Below are positions 34,218 through 43,731 of a stretch of DNA of 64,000 nt, in pieces. The notes under the pieces are model-generated. The model was not told the DNA's origin, did no database searches, and saw only the letters and a program-made list of their open reading frames with translations. Each line of letters begins with the position of its first letter. Within the stretch, counting starts at the first letter, position 1. The translations under genes were made by a program, and so were the position numbers. Source of the stretch: Neurospora tetraspora (taxonomy: Eukaryota; Ascomycota; Sordariomycetes; Sordariales; Sordariaceae); NCBI RefSeq assembly GCF_033439725.1, contig NW_026944385.1:1426001-1490000 (forward strand). Direction: 5' to 3'.

Positions 34218-35105
34218 TTACCTCGTCTCCCTCTCGCTTGTATACCTATAAACCCTCGGCGCCTCCCTCATCTCATTCTCGCTTGCCCCTACACTCCTCC
34301 CCCGAGACTCATGCCTCGACGCGCTCCTGTGCCTCGAATGATGCCTCGACGTATGACGATAGTGATGCACGTGCTTGGAACCAGACCTGTGCTTTGAATG
34401 GCGCCTCTTCTCCTTCCTGCAAGCGCCCGCAACCGCCCCGCATCCACACGAGCACAAGCTGGCACTGCTCACACTACTTTCCGTCTCGCTCATGCCGCCG
34501 CCTCTCATTCCCGCAGCAGCCGCGCTGCTCCCATAGACACGTTCCGTCCTCCTCGTCTGGCGCGAGATATAAGCAGCACCACCACCGCCGCCACCACCAG
34601 AGCCGGACGAGCCGGACGAGAGAACCTCCTCATGGTAGTAATGATCATCACGACGCTTCTTCTTGCCGCCGCCGCCAAGCCACCAGAAGAGAAGGAACAA
34701 GAGGATGAGGAAGACGATGACACCGATGACGATGCCGGCGATGGCGCCGCCCGACAGGCCGCCGGTGTGATCGGAGGTCGCGCCGGTTAGCGGGATGACG
34801 GTGGCGGTTGAGGCTGCAGAGGAGACCACGGAGGAAGTAGGGAAGACGGTAACGGTATCGGTCACGGCAGGTCCTTGGGTGTAGATTACCGTGGGATGCT
34901 GGGCCGAGGCATACACGGAGCCGTAGTTGGGCGCGGGCGCAACGGAGTCATAGTTTTGACGGTCTTCGAGAACGGCGGCGGCGGTTGGGGCAGCTGTAGG
35001 TGCGGGGGCTACTGGCGACGGGGCTGGGGCGAGCTGCCGGAGGTGGGAGAGGAGTTCGGCGGTGTCTAGGTGGGGAACCCGGAGGTTCAATGGAAAGGGG
35101 GCCAT
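34218..35105 (-). CDS. Single-pass membrane protein with Ala/Pro/Thr-rich ectodomain and His/Arg/Ser-rich tail
   Basis: The product has 295 residues and no introns. An N-terminal Ala/Pro/Val-rich region without a clear signal peptide leads to a Thr/Ser/Val-rich stretch (TVIYTQGPAVTDTVTVFPTS), then a strong membrane helix (AIAGIVIGVIVFLILLFLLF followed by WW) and a basic stop-transfer KKKRR. The cytoplasmic half is low-complexity: Gly/Ser-rich linker, a short Cys cluster (CSCGCGAVAGAC), then His/Arg/Ser repeats (HRSGSKHVHHYRHTSRHHSR). The layout resembles fungal surface sensors or septal and wall-stress proteins, but there is no diagnostic domain. The start is MAPFPLNL rather than the upstream Met because the extra residues look like translated UTR. 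Function unknown. Confidence 0.75.
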   Translation of the reverse strand: MAPFPLNLRVPHLDTAELLSHLRQLAPAPSPVAPAPTAAPTAAAVLEDRQNYDSVAPAPNYGSVYASAQHPTVIYTQGPAVTDTVTVFPTSSVVSSAASTATVIPLTGATSDHTGGLSGGAIAGIVIGVIVFLILLFLLFWWLGGGGKKKRRDDHYYHEEVLSSGSSGSGGGGGGGAAYISRQTRRTERVYGSSAAAAGMRGGGMSETESSVSSASLCSCGCGAVAGACRKEKRRHSKHRSGSKHVHHYRHTSRHHSRHRSASRHESRGRSVGASENEMREAPRVYRYTSERETR

Positions 35106-36610
35106 TGTGTGATGTCTTTGTTTCCGGTCTTGTGGGACCCTTTGTTCTTTTTCTTCGGCGGAGGTTGCGCGGGTACCCGTTGTTGAGGGTCTCAACACGC
35201 CCGTTCAAAGTTCTGGTTCGGGAGGGTTCGATAGCGAACGTGGCTTGGAGGTGTAGCGAGTGGCTGGTGTTGCTTTCTTTGAGTTAGCCGCCGGGAATGC
35301 GCGCGCCCTGCTGAACCAGGAGATCCTCAAAGCTCCACTAGCAACTGCGCTCACAAAAATCGCAGGTTGCAACTTTTCTGGTGTTTGGTAGAGAGAATTC
35401 ACACAAGAGAAAAAGTTCAAAAAAATGTCCTGCAGATGCAAGGAGGGCCTTTCTATCCCTTTCTCATCCCACCAAGCCCGGTCAGGTACGTCAGGTAGGC
35501 AGGCACCCGCCAGCCATGCCAGCCATGCCGGGGCCCAGGAACCAAGTTGCTCGTGTTTTGCATTGGTTGCATTCGGTCCTCACCTTCGAGGCAGGCTCTG
35601 CCGCTCTGGAGGCTGGACCTTTCAGCGCTCCTCGGGCGTTCTCCCCCTTCGGCCTTCTTCGTAAACGGTGGTTGGGGATGACATCATTGAGGTTAGTGGA
35701 CGGGAATCGTCGAATCGGATGTCGTGAATGGCCCCGGTGCCAAGTTTTGGCGCCCTTGTTGATAGCGGGCCGTTACAACGGGGATCGAATCATTTTGGGC
35801 GGTTGGCTGACCCACTATGGACCTCCTCCAGCCATCTGCTTTTTTGTCGACGACAGAGCCACAACACCATGTGCCGTGCGTGCTTCGGTCCGGGAGCGAG
35901 CGAGACGAGACGCAAAAGGGTTCTATATAAAGTACCTACATGATGAAGATTAGCACAGGGGGATAATGGCCTGGCGAGAAAAGGATTTTCGGCACGTACA
36001 TACCTGGAAAAGTGTAAAAGTTATCGATGGTGATGCCGGTCATGGTGTCAAGGACAACCCCTCGCGAGACCCTGCCAAGCCGACAGCGCAGGAAAACAGG
36101 GCATCTACAACACGTGGAGGGCATGTCCAAACATGCTTGGTATCAAGCACAACATCTCGCATTGGATTCTGGGAGCCGGCCATGATCAGTAGGTATGTAC
36201 ATATGTGCTAAAGAATCCCGGAGCGTCAAGGGTCATGGGAGGTTTGATACTGCACCTGGAAGTAGTCACACAGCATGCGGGACAGTTTCTCAAAGTCGAC
36301 GACGACTCAAGGGACACGACACACAAAGCCACAAAAACCGAAAATTCGGCTTCTCGTCACTACCACGGCTCCACGGCTGTTGAAAGAAGGGTTTGGCATA
36401 ATGAGTTGACATTACAAGGAAATCTTTGAGTTGTTTAAATGACAGTGGGGGATGGTCTTCAAACGAAGCGAGACCATTCAAAATGCTGTAGATAGCAGGT
36501 AATTCTTCTCCTTCTTCTCCCTTGTTGGACCTTGAAGGCCCAAGTTCTGCCCAGCAGTCCCAGCTACAAGGCGCCTCCTCCTTTTTAAAAAAACGAGTGT
36601 CCTTCGATCC
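35106..36610. other. 1.5-kb intergenic region
   Basis: A 190-codon plus-strand ORF (35381-35953) has no domain and I do not accept it as a gene. A short GCCAGCCATGCCAGCCATGCC repeat lies near 35511-35531. Confidence 0.45.
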
Positions 36611-36677
36611 CTAGGTCATCTACCGTTAGCACACCACTCCAGAACATCAAACTCCGGCTCAGGGCAAGGCGACTCAC
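36611..36677 (-). other. Possible 3' UTR intron directly after the stop codon
   Basis: On the minus strand the TAG stop (36680-36678) is followed immediately by GTGAGT. After 67 bp come CTAAC and a CTAG acceptor. Size and signals match the other introns of the window, so splicing just behind the stop is plausible. Confidence 0.4.
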
Positions 36678-37472
36678 CTAAGGATAAACAATACTCTGCC
36701 CACCATAGACTACACCATCCTCAGCAAAGTCGTTATTAACATCCTCCACGATGCTGGTAGTGCCAAGCGGCATATACGCGACCGCCGGTTGCTCAACATA
36801 CTCGACATCCTGCTGAACGAACTCGGCATTACCGCCTTCGCAGCCGCATTCATCACATTCGCAATCCGCGACGTTATTGTTGACAACCATAGGGGGCATA
36901 GGCTTGGGAGGAGGGGGCGGGACGTTGTTCATAACAGTAGGTGGGAGGTTAGGTTCCGGGTTAGGAACAAGATTATTCATAATGGTAGGAGGAGCCTGAG
37001 GAGGAGGAGCCATTATATCGTTGACGACCACGGGAGGCGGGCTCGGCATGGGAGCGGGGATCTCGTTGTAGATGACGGGAGCTGGGCTGGGCGGGGGCAT
37101 AGGCGGCATGTTGTTGACGTAGACGGGGATGTCCTTGATGCTGTTCTCGTAGCATTCGTCGCAGGGGGGGTCGCCGACACTGTTCACGCGGTTGAAGCCC
37201 ATGCCGTAGGGGAACGCGTTGAATTGGTTGAAGCCCATGCCGTAGCCGTAGGGGTAGGCAGCGAAGTTGTTGAAGGCGCGGTTGAAGCCCATGCCGTAGC
37301 CGTAGGGACCGATGGCAGCGCGCCCGAAACCGCCGATGGCAGCGCGCCCAAAACCGCCGATGGCGGCGCGCCCAAAACCACCGAAGCCACCGCCCATCAT
37401 TGGAGCGGCTGAGATGAGGCTGATGAAGAGGGTTAGGAGGGAGAGGATGCTAGTAGTGAGAGTGAACGTCAT
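36678..37472 (-). CDS. Secreted Gly/Pro-rich repeat protein
   Basis: The product has 264 residues and a clear signal peptide (MTFTLTTSILSLLTLFISLI, then SAAP). The mature N-terminus has three tandem copies of GGFGRAAI (24-bp DNA units near 37310-37385) and then three copies of a GYGMGFN-type unit. A Cys pair (PPCDEC) leads to a long Pro-rich region with the recurring pattern PP-V/I-V/I-N-N/D, a second Cys-rich patch (CECDECGC), and an acidic tail with FVQQDVEYVEQPA. There is no enzyme domain. It looks like a structural wall, sheath or surface protein. Tandem repeats of this kind often vary in copy number. Confidence 0.8.
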   Translation of the reverse strand: MTFTLTTSILSLLTLFISLISAAPMMGGGFGGFGRAAIGGFGRAAIGGFGRAAIGPYGYGMGFNRAFNNFAAYPYGYGMGFNQFNAFPYGMGFNRVNSVGDPPCDECYENSIKDIPVYVNNMPPMPPPSPAPVIYNEIPAPMPSPPPVVVNDIMAPPPQAPPTIMNNLVPNPEPNLPPTVMNNVPPPPPKPMPPMVVNNNVADCECDECGCEGGNAEFVQQDVEYVEQPAVAYMPLGTTSIVEDVNNDFAEDGVVYGGQSIVYP

Positions 37473-38465
37473 TTTGGCGTTGTGGTTTCCAGCGAGGCGC
37501 TGGTAAATGTGAATGTAGGTTCCTTTGGAAGTAGTGATTGTTGATGGTAACGATACTGTTTTGATGCCGATGTAGCTTGTGGTTTGTGTGTCTTTCTGTT
37601 AAGACAAAGTGAGTGTTGTGGTTGTTGGATAAAGGACTGTGAGAGTTGCGACGTTGGTTCGAGATTGACAAAAAGAATGGCTTTCGTGGGTTTGGAAGGA
37701 AACAAGACAAAGTCCAACAGGATGCAGGCCTTGTTATTTACGTTCAGCTCAGACTGTGAACAACTCCCACAACGCTCCAGATGTCACCCTGACAACCATC
37801 AGATGGTTTGCTTCATGACGTGCGCCTTCATGGTGTTGTAACAGTCTTTGTATGGTCGACCCTGTTACCAGCTTCGTGTTCAGTTGCAGGTTGCTGAGGC
37901 GTTTCGCAGATGCCTTACGCTTGAACACCGCCCGAACACTAGAGACGAACCGGTGGGTCATGGTTCCTCGCTGGTCGTGGAGAGTTCAGTCGCGTGGCCC
38001 AGAACATCTATCCCAGAAGAAGCTGCCTGAGGGCCCTTCGCCGCCAGCATCATTGGTCTGGGGAATATCGTATCCAGTGCCATCACGTAAGAAGGGCGTC
38101 GTCACGTCGGTACAATGCTCCGTGTCCCTACACGAGACTGCGGTATCTGATTGCTGACATGACGTCCTGTTGACATCAGGATCCGCTTCGCTGGCGACCA
38201 AAGCGCAGGCGTTTCGCACATCACCTGAACAACGTCCAAGGTCAAAGCTGAGAGGCACTTTAATATGGGCAAGGGTGGCTCCAAGTCCCGGTCGTGTTCT
38301 CCGTCCTCGACTACCACCGGATGGCATAAAATCAGCGAAACGAACGTGCTCTTAGACAGTACCAACTTCCACCAAACATCACAGCCATCAACCAGCCGAA
38401 AAATTTGTTCATATCCATCGGTGTTCCAACTGAGCTGAAGCCCTCATCAACCTGACTTAAACATC
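37473..38465. other. Divergent intergenic region
   Basis: Promoter space for the minus-strand repeat protein and the plus-strand heat-shock gene. I looked for NGAAN-type heat-shock element arrays near the heat-shock gene and did not find a convincing one. The small ORFs are not credible. Confidence 0.45.
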
Positions 38466-38520
38466 CAGCAAAAGCCCAGCAAAAGCCCAGCAAAAGCCCA
38501 GCAAAAGCCCAGCAAACGCC
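38466..38520 (+). repeat. Five tandem 11-bp units in the 5' leader of the heat-shock gene
   Basis: CAGCAAAAGCC is repeated four times exactly and a fifth time as CAGCAAACGCC. It ends three bases before the ATG at 38524. Confidence 0.95.
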
Positions 38521-38523
38521 AAG

Positions 38524-39117
38524 ATGGTCTTCACCTTCCCCTCCGATTTCGCTTCCCAGGACCCAAACTTCACCACCCTCTTCCGGCTCCTCGATGACTT
38601 CGACGCTTACAACCGCGAAGCCTCAGGCGAGGAGTCTCATCCCCGTCGCATCCAACACGGCGGCGGCGGCCGTTGGGGTCGTAAGGGTCGGGGTCTCAAT
38701 CCGCGCTTCGACATTCGCGAGACCAAAAATGCCTACGAGCTGTACGGCGAGGTACCCGGTGCTGACAGGGAGGATATCCATATCGAGCTGACGGAGCCGA
38801 ACACGCTTTTGATCTATGGGCGAGTTCACCGGGACTATGAGGAGGAAGAAGGTGGCAAGAAGGAGGATAAGGGAAAGGAGAAGGCCGAAGGCGAAGGCAG
38901 CACCGAGACGGGAGGGAAGAAGGGTGGGAAGCCGAAAGAGGACGCGCCGGTTCGTTTCTTCTTGCGGGAACGTCAGGTTGGGGATTTTGCGCGCGAGTTT
39001 TCTTTCCCAGGGCCATTGGCGGAGCTTGATATTGACGCGTCGCTCGAGAAGGGCATACTTAAAGTCGTGGCGCCGAAGCAGCTGCCGTCCAAGGGGAAAA
39101 AGATTGAGATCAAGTGA
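38524..39117 (+). CDS. Small heat-shock protein, HSP20/alpha-crystallin family
   Basis: The product has 197 residues in a single exon. A short N-terminal arm (FASQDPNFTTLFRLLDDFDA) precedes the alpha-crystallin domain, from about residue 60: NPRFDIRETKNAYELYGEVP, EDIHIELTEPNTLLIYGRV, then F.REFSFPGPLAELDIDASL and EKGILKVVAPK. A Lys/Glu/Gly-rich insert of roughly 35 residues splits the domain, as in hsp30-type proteins of filamentous fungi. Small heat-shock proteins are ATP-independent holdases in the cytosol that keep unfolded proteins soluble. The ATG follows the 11-bp leader repeat. The 3' end of the gene has been duplicated in tandem just downstream. Confidence 0.92.
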   Translation: MVFTFPSDFASQDPNFTTLFRLLDDFDAYNREASGEESHPRRIQHGGGGRWGRKGRGLNPRFDIRETKNAYELYGEVPGADREDIHIELTEPNTLLIYGRVHRDYEEEEGGKKEDKGKEKAEGEGSTETGGKKGGKPKEDAPVRFFLRERQVGDFAREFSFPGPLAELDIDASLEKGILKVVAPKQLPSKGKKIEIK

Positions 39118-39140
39118 TGGAAGTGGGATATGGATATTAG

Positions 39141-39290
39141 TTTGCTTTCCCAGGGCCATTGCAGGAGTTTGATATTGAGGCCACACTCGAGAATGACATA
39201 GTGAAAGTCGTGGCGCCAAAGCAGCAGCCGGCTAAGGGGAGAAAGATTGGCATCAAGTGCTGCAGTGGGATATAAATATTAGTTCTTGGA
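39141..39290 (+). pseudogene. Partial tandem duplicate of the heat-shock gene 3' end
   Basis: This stretch repeats about 145 bp from 38998-39140 of the heat-shock gene and its 3' flank, including the trailing GGGATATGGATATTAG (here GGGATATAAATATTAG). Its translation would read FPGPLQEFDIEATLEN..VKVVAPKQ, clearly the end of an alpha-crystallin domain. It lacks a start and the rest of the domain, and it lies behind the real stop in a different frame. Many differences fall at third or conservative positions, so the piece may have been longer or functional once, or may be a conversion product. It directly abuts the 3' end of the P450 gene. Confidence 0.85.
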
Positions 39291-41048
39291 TACCAAAGCA
39301 TAATCAACCCTTTGGACCCCGTCAAGGGGCCGTAACTTCAAGTACATCCCATTGTTTGGCTTGATTGTGATGACGCCATCAGGCATGATGTCTTTTTCGT
39401 CCATCCCAAGCTCCCACTCAAAGGCGAGAACGAATGCGGCAAGCAAGCATCGAAGCTCAGCCTTTGCGAATCCTTGACCAATGCAGCTTCTTGGACCATG
39501 GAGGAATGTCATCTGGGCATAGTTGCTCGTTACTCCGCCGGTGTTGTTAGGCTTTAGCGTCAGTTGGTCCAACCATTCCTCTCCGATGTGCGTGCCCTCT
39601 TGATCGATCCATCTTTCCGGTACAAACTCTGTTGATGCGCTACCCCAATTGTCGGAATATCGATTGATAATCCAAGGCGACATCATGATCTCTGTGCCCT
39701 TCTTTATCGGATGGCCTAATACGGTCGTGTCGCAGACCGCTGTGCGGACAGTCATAGGCACCGTGGGGTAGAGACGGAGGGTCTCGTTCATGACACCATT
39801 GAGATATGGGAGATGTTCGAGGATACTGGCAATGTCCTGACCAGGCGCAAAGTTGGGAAAGTCGGGCAAGGCTCGTCGAAGTTCGGATCGAAGAGTGGAT
39901 TGCATTTCGCGGTCCTGAGCGAGTTTATAGGTAGCCCAGGTAAAGGCGGAAGAAGTCGTTTCGTGGCTGTAATTTGTCAGTGGAAAGCCATGCGTGGAAA
40001 CTATTGAAGCGACTCACCCAGCTGCCAGGAAGGTTAGAAGCTGATCGACCAACTCGGCCTCGGAAAAGTTGTTGCTCTTGATAAGCAGGGACAGGATATC
40101 GAATTGGTCGTCTCCAAGCTTCTCAATCGTTGCTTTCTTTTCGCGAACAAGTTGGGCACATATCCTCCTGATGTCGGTTGTCGTCCGGTTGAATCTCCTA
40201 GAAACTTCCCATGGGAACAGGTCGACAAACTTTCGAGAGAATATCAGGGTCAGGAAGAAGTAGGCGAACTTTGCTGGCCCTGGCTCTAGCAGGTCGGCAT
40301 AATTCTTGACCAGAGGGTGATCGGGCCTTTCGAGTACGTGAAAGTCACGACCAAAGGCAGCAATGCCAATAATGTCCAGGGTGACTTTGCCCGCCCAGGC
40401 ATTGATCTCGATCCTCGTGTCATTGCCCTTCCTCTCTAGTACCCTGAGCTCCTCCTTCAAAATATTGTTCAACTCGATTGCCTTGCTCCACATTGTTGGG
40501 TAGAGCTCTTTGATATGACCAAACTTGAATGCCGGCTGGGTATTCTTGCGGAGGAATCTGTGTTGCTCGCCTTCGACAACAACCAGGCCATCGCCTAGAA
40601 TTGGACGCAGAAAATTCCGAATCGCGTCGTACTTGGCGAAGTCGTACGGGTGATGGACGAGTATGTCCGCAAGTGGTGCGGGCTTGGTGATCAGCATGGA
40701 AGTGCCAAATTCCCCTTGTAGAACGATGATGCCATCGTTGGGAGTACGCTCTACGAGTTCGAGGAGTAATTGGCCAGGCGGAGCATTTCCCCGAAAGCGA
40801 GCCAATACTCTCCAGAGGCTGACGACCTTTGGCGCTGGAAACTTTGAAAGAGGGTGGAAGTAGACGGGGTATAGATACAGCTTCCAGGCGAGAAAGAAGA
40901 CATAGTTTACTGCCAGGATCGCCAGGACAAGCGAGGTGGTAGAGAGGGGGAGCACATGGCGGTAACTGGTTTTGTTGACGATAAGCACCTCGACGAGCGC
41001 GAGCAGAGTAACTCGTGCGAAATTGAACGGGTTGCCGGTCGGCGGCAT
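39279..41048 (-). CDS. Cytochrome P450 monooxygenase
   Basis: Exons 41048-40018 and 39966-39279 join across a 51-bp intron (GTGAGT ... ACAG) to give 572 residues. Joining restores the I-helix motif AAGHETTS at 342-349, which the intron cuts after the Gly codon's second base. The K-helix ETLR is at 405-408, PERW follows, and the heme loop FLHGPRSCIG is at 498-507 with the thiolate Cys at 505. The N-terminus has a hydrophobic anchor (LPLSTTSLVLAILAVNYVFF), so the enzyme should sit on the ER membrane and work with NADPH-P450 reductase. The substrate cannot be inferred from the motifs. The last exon overlaps the very end of the duplicated heat-shock fragment on the other strand. The gene looks intact. 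Confidence 0.92.
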
Positions 41049-42198
41049 GGTTACGTCAGGTACTGGCTCGTTTGATCTGAGGATCAGGAAGCTATCGCCA
41101 GGGCAAGAATCGGGAAGATGTGGTGTTGACGTTTTCGATGGGAACTGGCGCCCGGACTGGCGCTAGCCGAGGCATTCTTGGCATCTGATCGTCGACGAAG
41201 CAACGTTCGACAAACTGAGAAGCTGGTAATCTCATTGGTTCGCTCGCATTGGTTGTAGCTGGTTGTTGATTATCGTGGCTGACATGTGATGGGGACGCGT
41301 AAGACGGGCTCGGAGAGGTCCTCGATATTGGGTCGGAGGGACGACGAGGGGCCCAAAGGTAGAGAGAGGCATTGCGGACACTGACGGTTTGATTCCGTGG
41401 TATTGATGTTCTGCTGTCCGAAAGGAGTCGCGGTCAAGAGAGAAGTCGAAAACAGTTGCAAAGGGCGATGCCTGAATTTGGAGAATGATGTTGTGGCGGA
41501 GGAGGAAAATGCACATCATCCCCGCATTGTGCACGGGCCAGGCCTGTCAAACCCCACCACCAATTCTCACGAACGTCATTCTTGGCATCAACGACCAAAC
41601 CCATCAACATTTCAACCATGTTCGGCTTTGTTGTCCTTCATGGCTTCTCTTGATAATGTGGGCTTGGTTTTACCATGTCGTGATATATAACGGTGCCATC
41701 GTGGGCCAATTCTTTGCCTAGGGAAGCATAGGACACTTCTAGGGGCTGCACCCGCTGTCGTCAATTGCAAACGGCGTTCAAACAAAGCCAATCGCATTGT
41801 TCTTTTCCCGTCGTTCAGTCTTGAAATATTTAATGCCAGACGGAGAAAAATGGGAGTTGGATGGACCGAACACCAAACTCTCATGGGCTCCCCGTTGTGA
41901 ACACCACGGAAGGTCGTTGATCTTTCGGCCCAGGCCGGGGCCGGGCCCGGGATGGATCCAAAACGGGGCATCGAACGGCCATGCTCCGAGCACTGGCGCC
42001 GTTTTTGCGGGCCGGTCGCCAAACCCCCGAACCGTCAACGACCTCAAATCTGGACCGCATGACTTTAACAACATGAGTATAATTCTTGTACCCTTCCTAC
42101 TCGAATATCCTCCTCCTCCTCGGCCACCCTCTCCCCTTCCCAACACCACCCTCCTTTTCTCTCTATCCCCCAGGCCAACCAGGCCAAAAATAAAGTCC
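41049..42198. other. Divergent region between the P450 and the esterase
   Basis: No gene is supported. A CCGGGGCCGGGCCCGGG stretch lies near 41936-41952. A CTCCTCCTCCTCGG pyrimidine run at about 42109-42122 is a typical fungal leader before the esterase start. Confidence 0.45.
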
Positions 42199-43557
42199 AT
42201 GCACCAGCTGGGCCTCCCTCCTCCTGGGACTTGCCTCCCTCACCACCGCCGCCTCCCTCCAGCAAGTAACAACCGAGTTTGGTCCCAACCCAACCAACGT
42301 CGGCTTCTACATCTACGTCCCCGACACCCTCGTCTCCAAGCCCGCCATCCTCGTCAACCCGCACTGGTGCCATGGCACCGCGCAAGCCGCCTACGCGGGC
42401 TCTCTGTACGCCGCCACCTGGGCCAACACACACGCATGGGTACATCGTCATCTACCCGAACTCGCCCAACGCGGCCGATCAGTGCTGGGACTTGTCTTCC
42501 AAGGAAGGCTTGACGCACGATGGGGGCGGTGATTCCCTGGGTATCGTTAGCATGGTCCGCTGGACTATCAAGAAGTATAACGCTGATGCGTCCCGGGTTT
42601 TTGTCACGGGCGTGTCGAGCGGCGGGATGATGACGAATCTGTTGGTGGGGGCGTATCCGGATGTGTTTGCTGCTGGAAGCGCCTTTGCTGGTGTGCCGTT
42701 TGAGTGCTATGCTTATCCGGGGAATAACTCGGGGGTGTATGGTTGGTGGAGTCATGATTGTGCTAAGAGACGGGTTATCCATACGGGCGCTGAGTAGAAG
42801 GCCATTGTCGAGGCGGCGTATCCGGGTTACAACGGGTGGAGGCCCAAGTTCCAGACGTTCTATGGGCCGGTAGACGAGACGGTGGATTATGTCAACTTTG
42901 GGGAGCAGATGAAGCAGTGGACTTCTGTGTTGGGGCTGAGTGAGATGCCGACGAAAGCCACGGCCAATACTCCCGTCAATGGGTGGACAAAGTACGACTA
43001 TAGGACGGAGAGGAGGTTTGAGGCTTTCAGTGCGGCTGGTGTGAGCCATGGCATTCAGAATCAGGAGAGCACTGTGATGGCTTTTTTCCAACTAAACTGC
43101 AATACTGGATGCTTCTCTTGGGGACAGGGTGGTCAAGGGGGGTCCTTGCCATCGGTGTCAAGTTCACCAACAAAAAGCTCTAGCACCAGCACGGTCGGAG
43201 TGACGAGCTCGGTGAAAACCATTCTTACTACCACCAAGATCACGTCAACCACAAAGGCGGCCGTGACGACGACGGCTGCGGCAGGTGGGCAGACTTTGTG
43301 GGGGCAGTGGTAGGTGTATGCCTCGTTTTTTGTTTCATTCCATTCCTTCGTTCCCTTGGTGATGTCTAGCTAACATTCGTAACACGAAGTGGCGGTAACG
43401 GCTATACCGGGCCAACAGCTTGTGTGACAGGTACTTGCACCACGTATAACCCCCATTACGCCCAGGTAAGATTACAGCCCTGAAGATTCGAGTTCAACAC
43501 CCTGTGGTCGATGTGTCGCAGTTTTCTGACTGTAGGCAGTGCACGCCAACATCTTGA
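42199..43557 (+). pseudogene. CE1 esterase with C-terminal CBM1 (acetyl-xylan/feruloyl esterase type), broken
   Basis: The reading frames show a signal-peptide-like start, the CE1 N-terminus (NVGFYIYVPD, then NPHWCHG), the nucleophile elbow VTGVSSGGMMTN near 42600-42630, a FYGPVDETVDY segment supplying the acid region and GVSHGI the His region. A Ser/Thr linker follows, then a CBM1 split by two introns: WGQ-CGGNGYTGPTACVTGTC, then YNPHYAQ and a final Cys exon (introns 43310-43389 and 43466-43539). The protein should have removed acetyl or feruloyl groups from xylan while bound to cellulose. The coding frame changes near 42420-42440, a TAG at 42795 interrupts it, and the only nearby ATG is one base out of frame with the signal peptide. 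Sequencing error could explain one break, hardly all three. Confidence 0.8.
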
Positions 43558-43731
43558 ATCTCATCGTCGGATGTTGAAGCTGTGGGTAGTACACGGCAAT
43601 TGTCATCTACTGTCAAATACGATGCTATTTGGCTGTCTGTGGAAGGCGTCATTCCTTGAAGTATGCTCTTGTCAGTCGGAAGTTTGCAAGCTTCAAGAGG
43701 GCGTAATAAACTCACTTCATCCCACCAAGTC

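Noticed and set aside
35381-35953. 190-codon plus-strand ORF
   Set aside because: Composition is mixed, there is no recognisable motif, and it lies in promoter space of the minus-strand membrane protein. No splice signals extend it.
37473-38465. Heat-shock element array before the small heat-shock gene
   Set aside because: I could not find three properly spaced GAA/TTC units, so no site is claimed.
41797-42513. 238-codon plus-strand ORF overlapping the esterase start
   Set aside because: It is a wrong-frame shadow over a Pro/Arg/Ser-rich stretch of the esterase N-terminus and leader.
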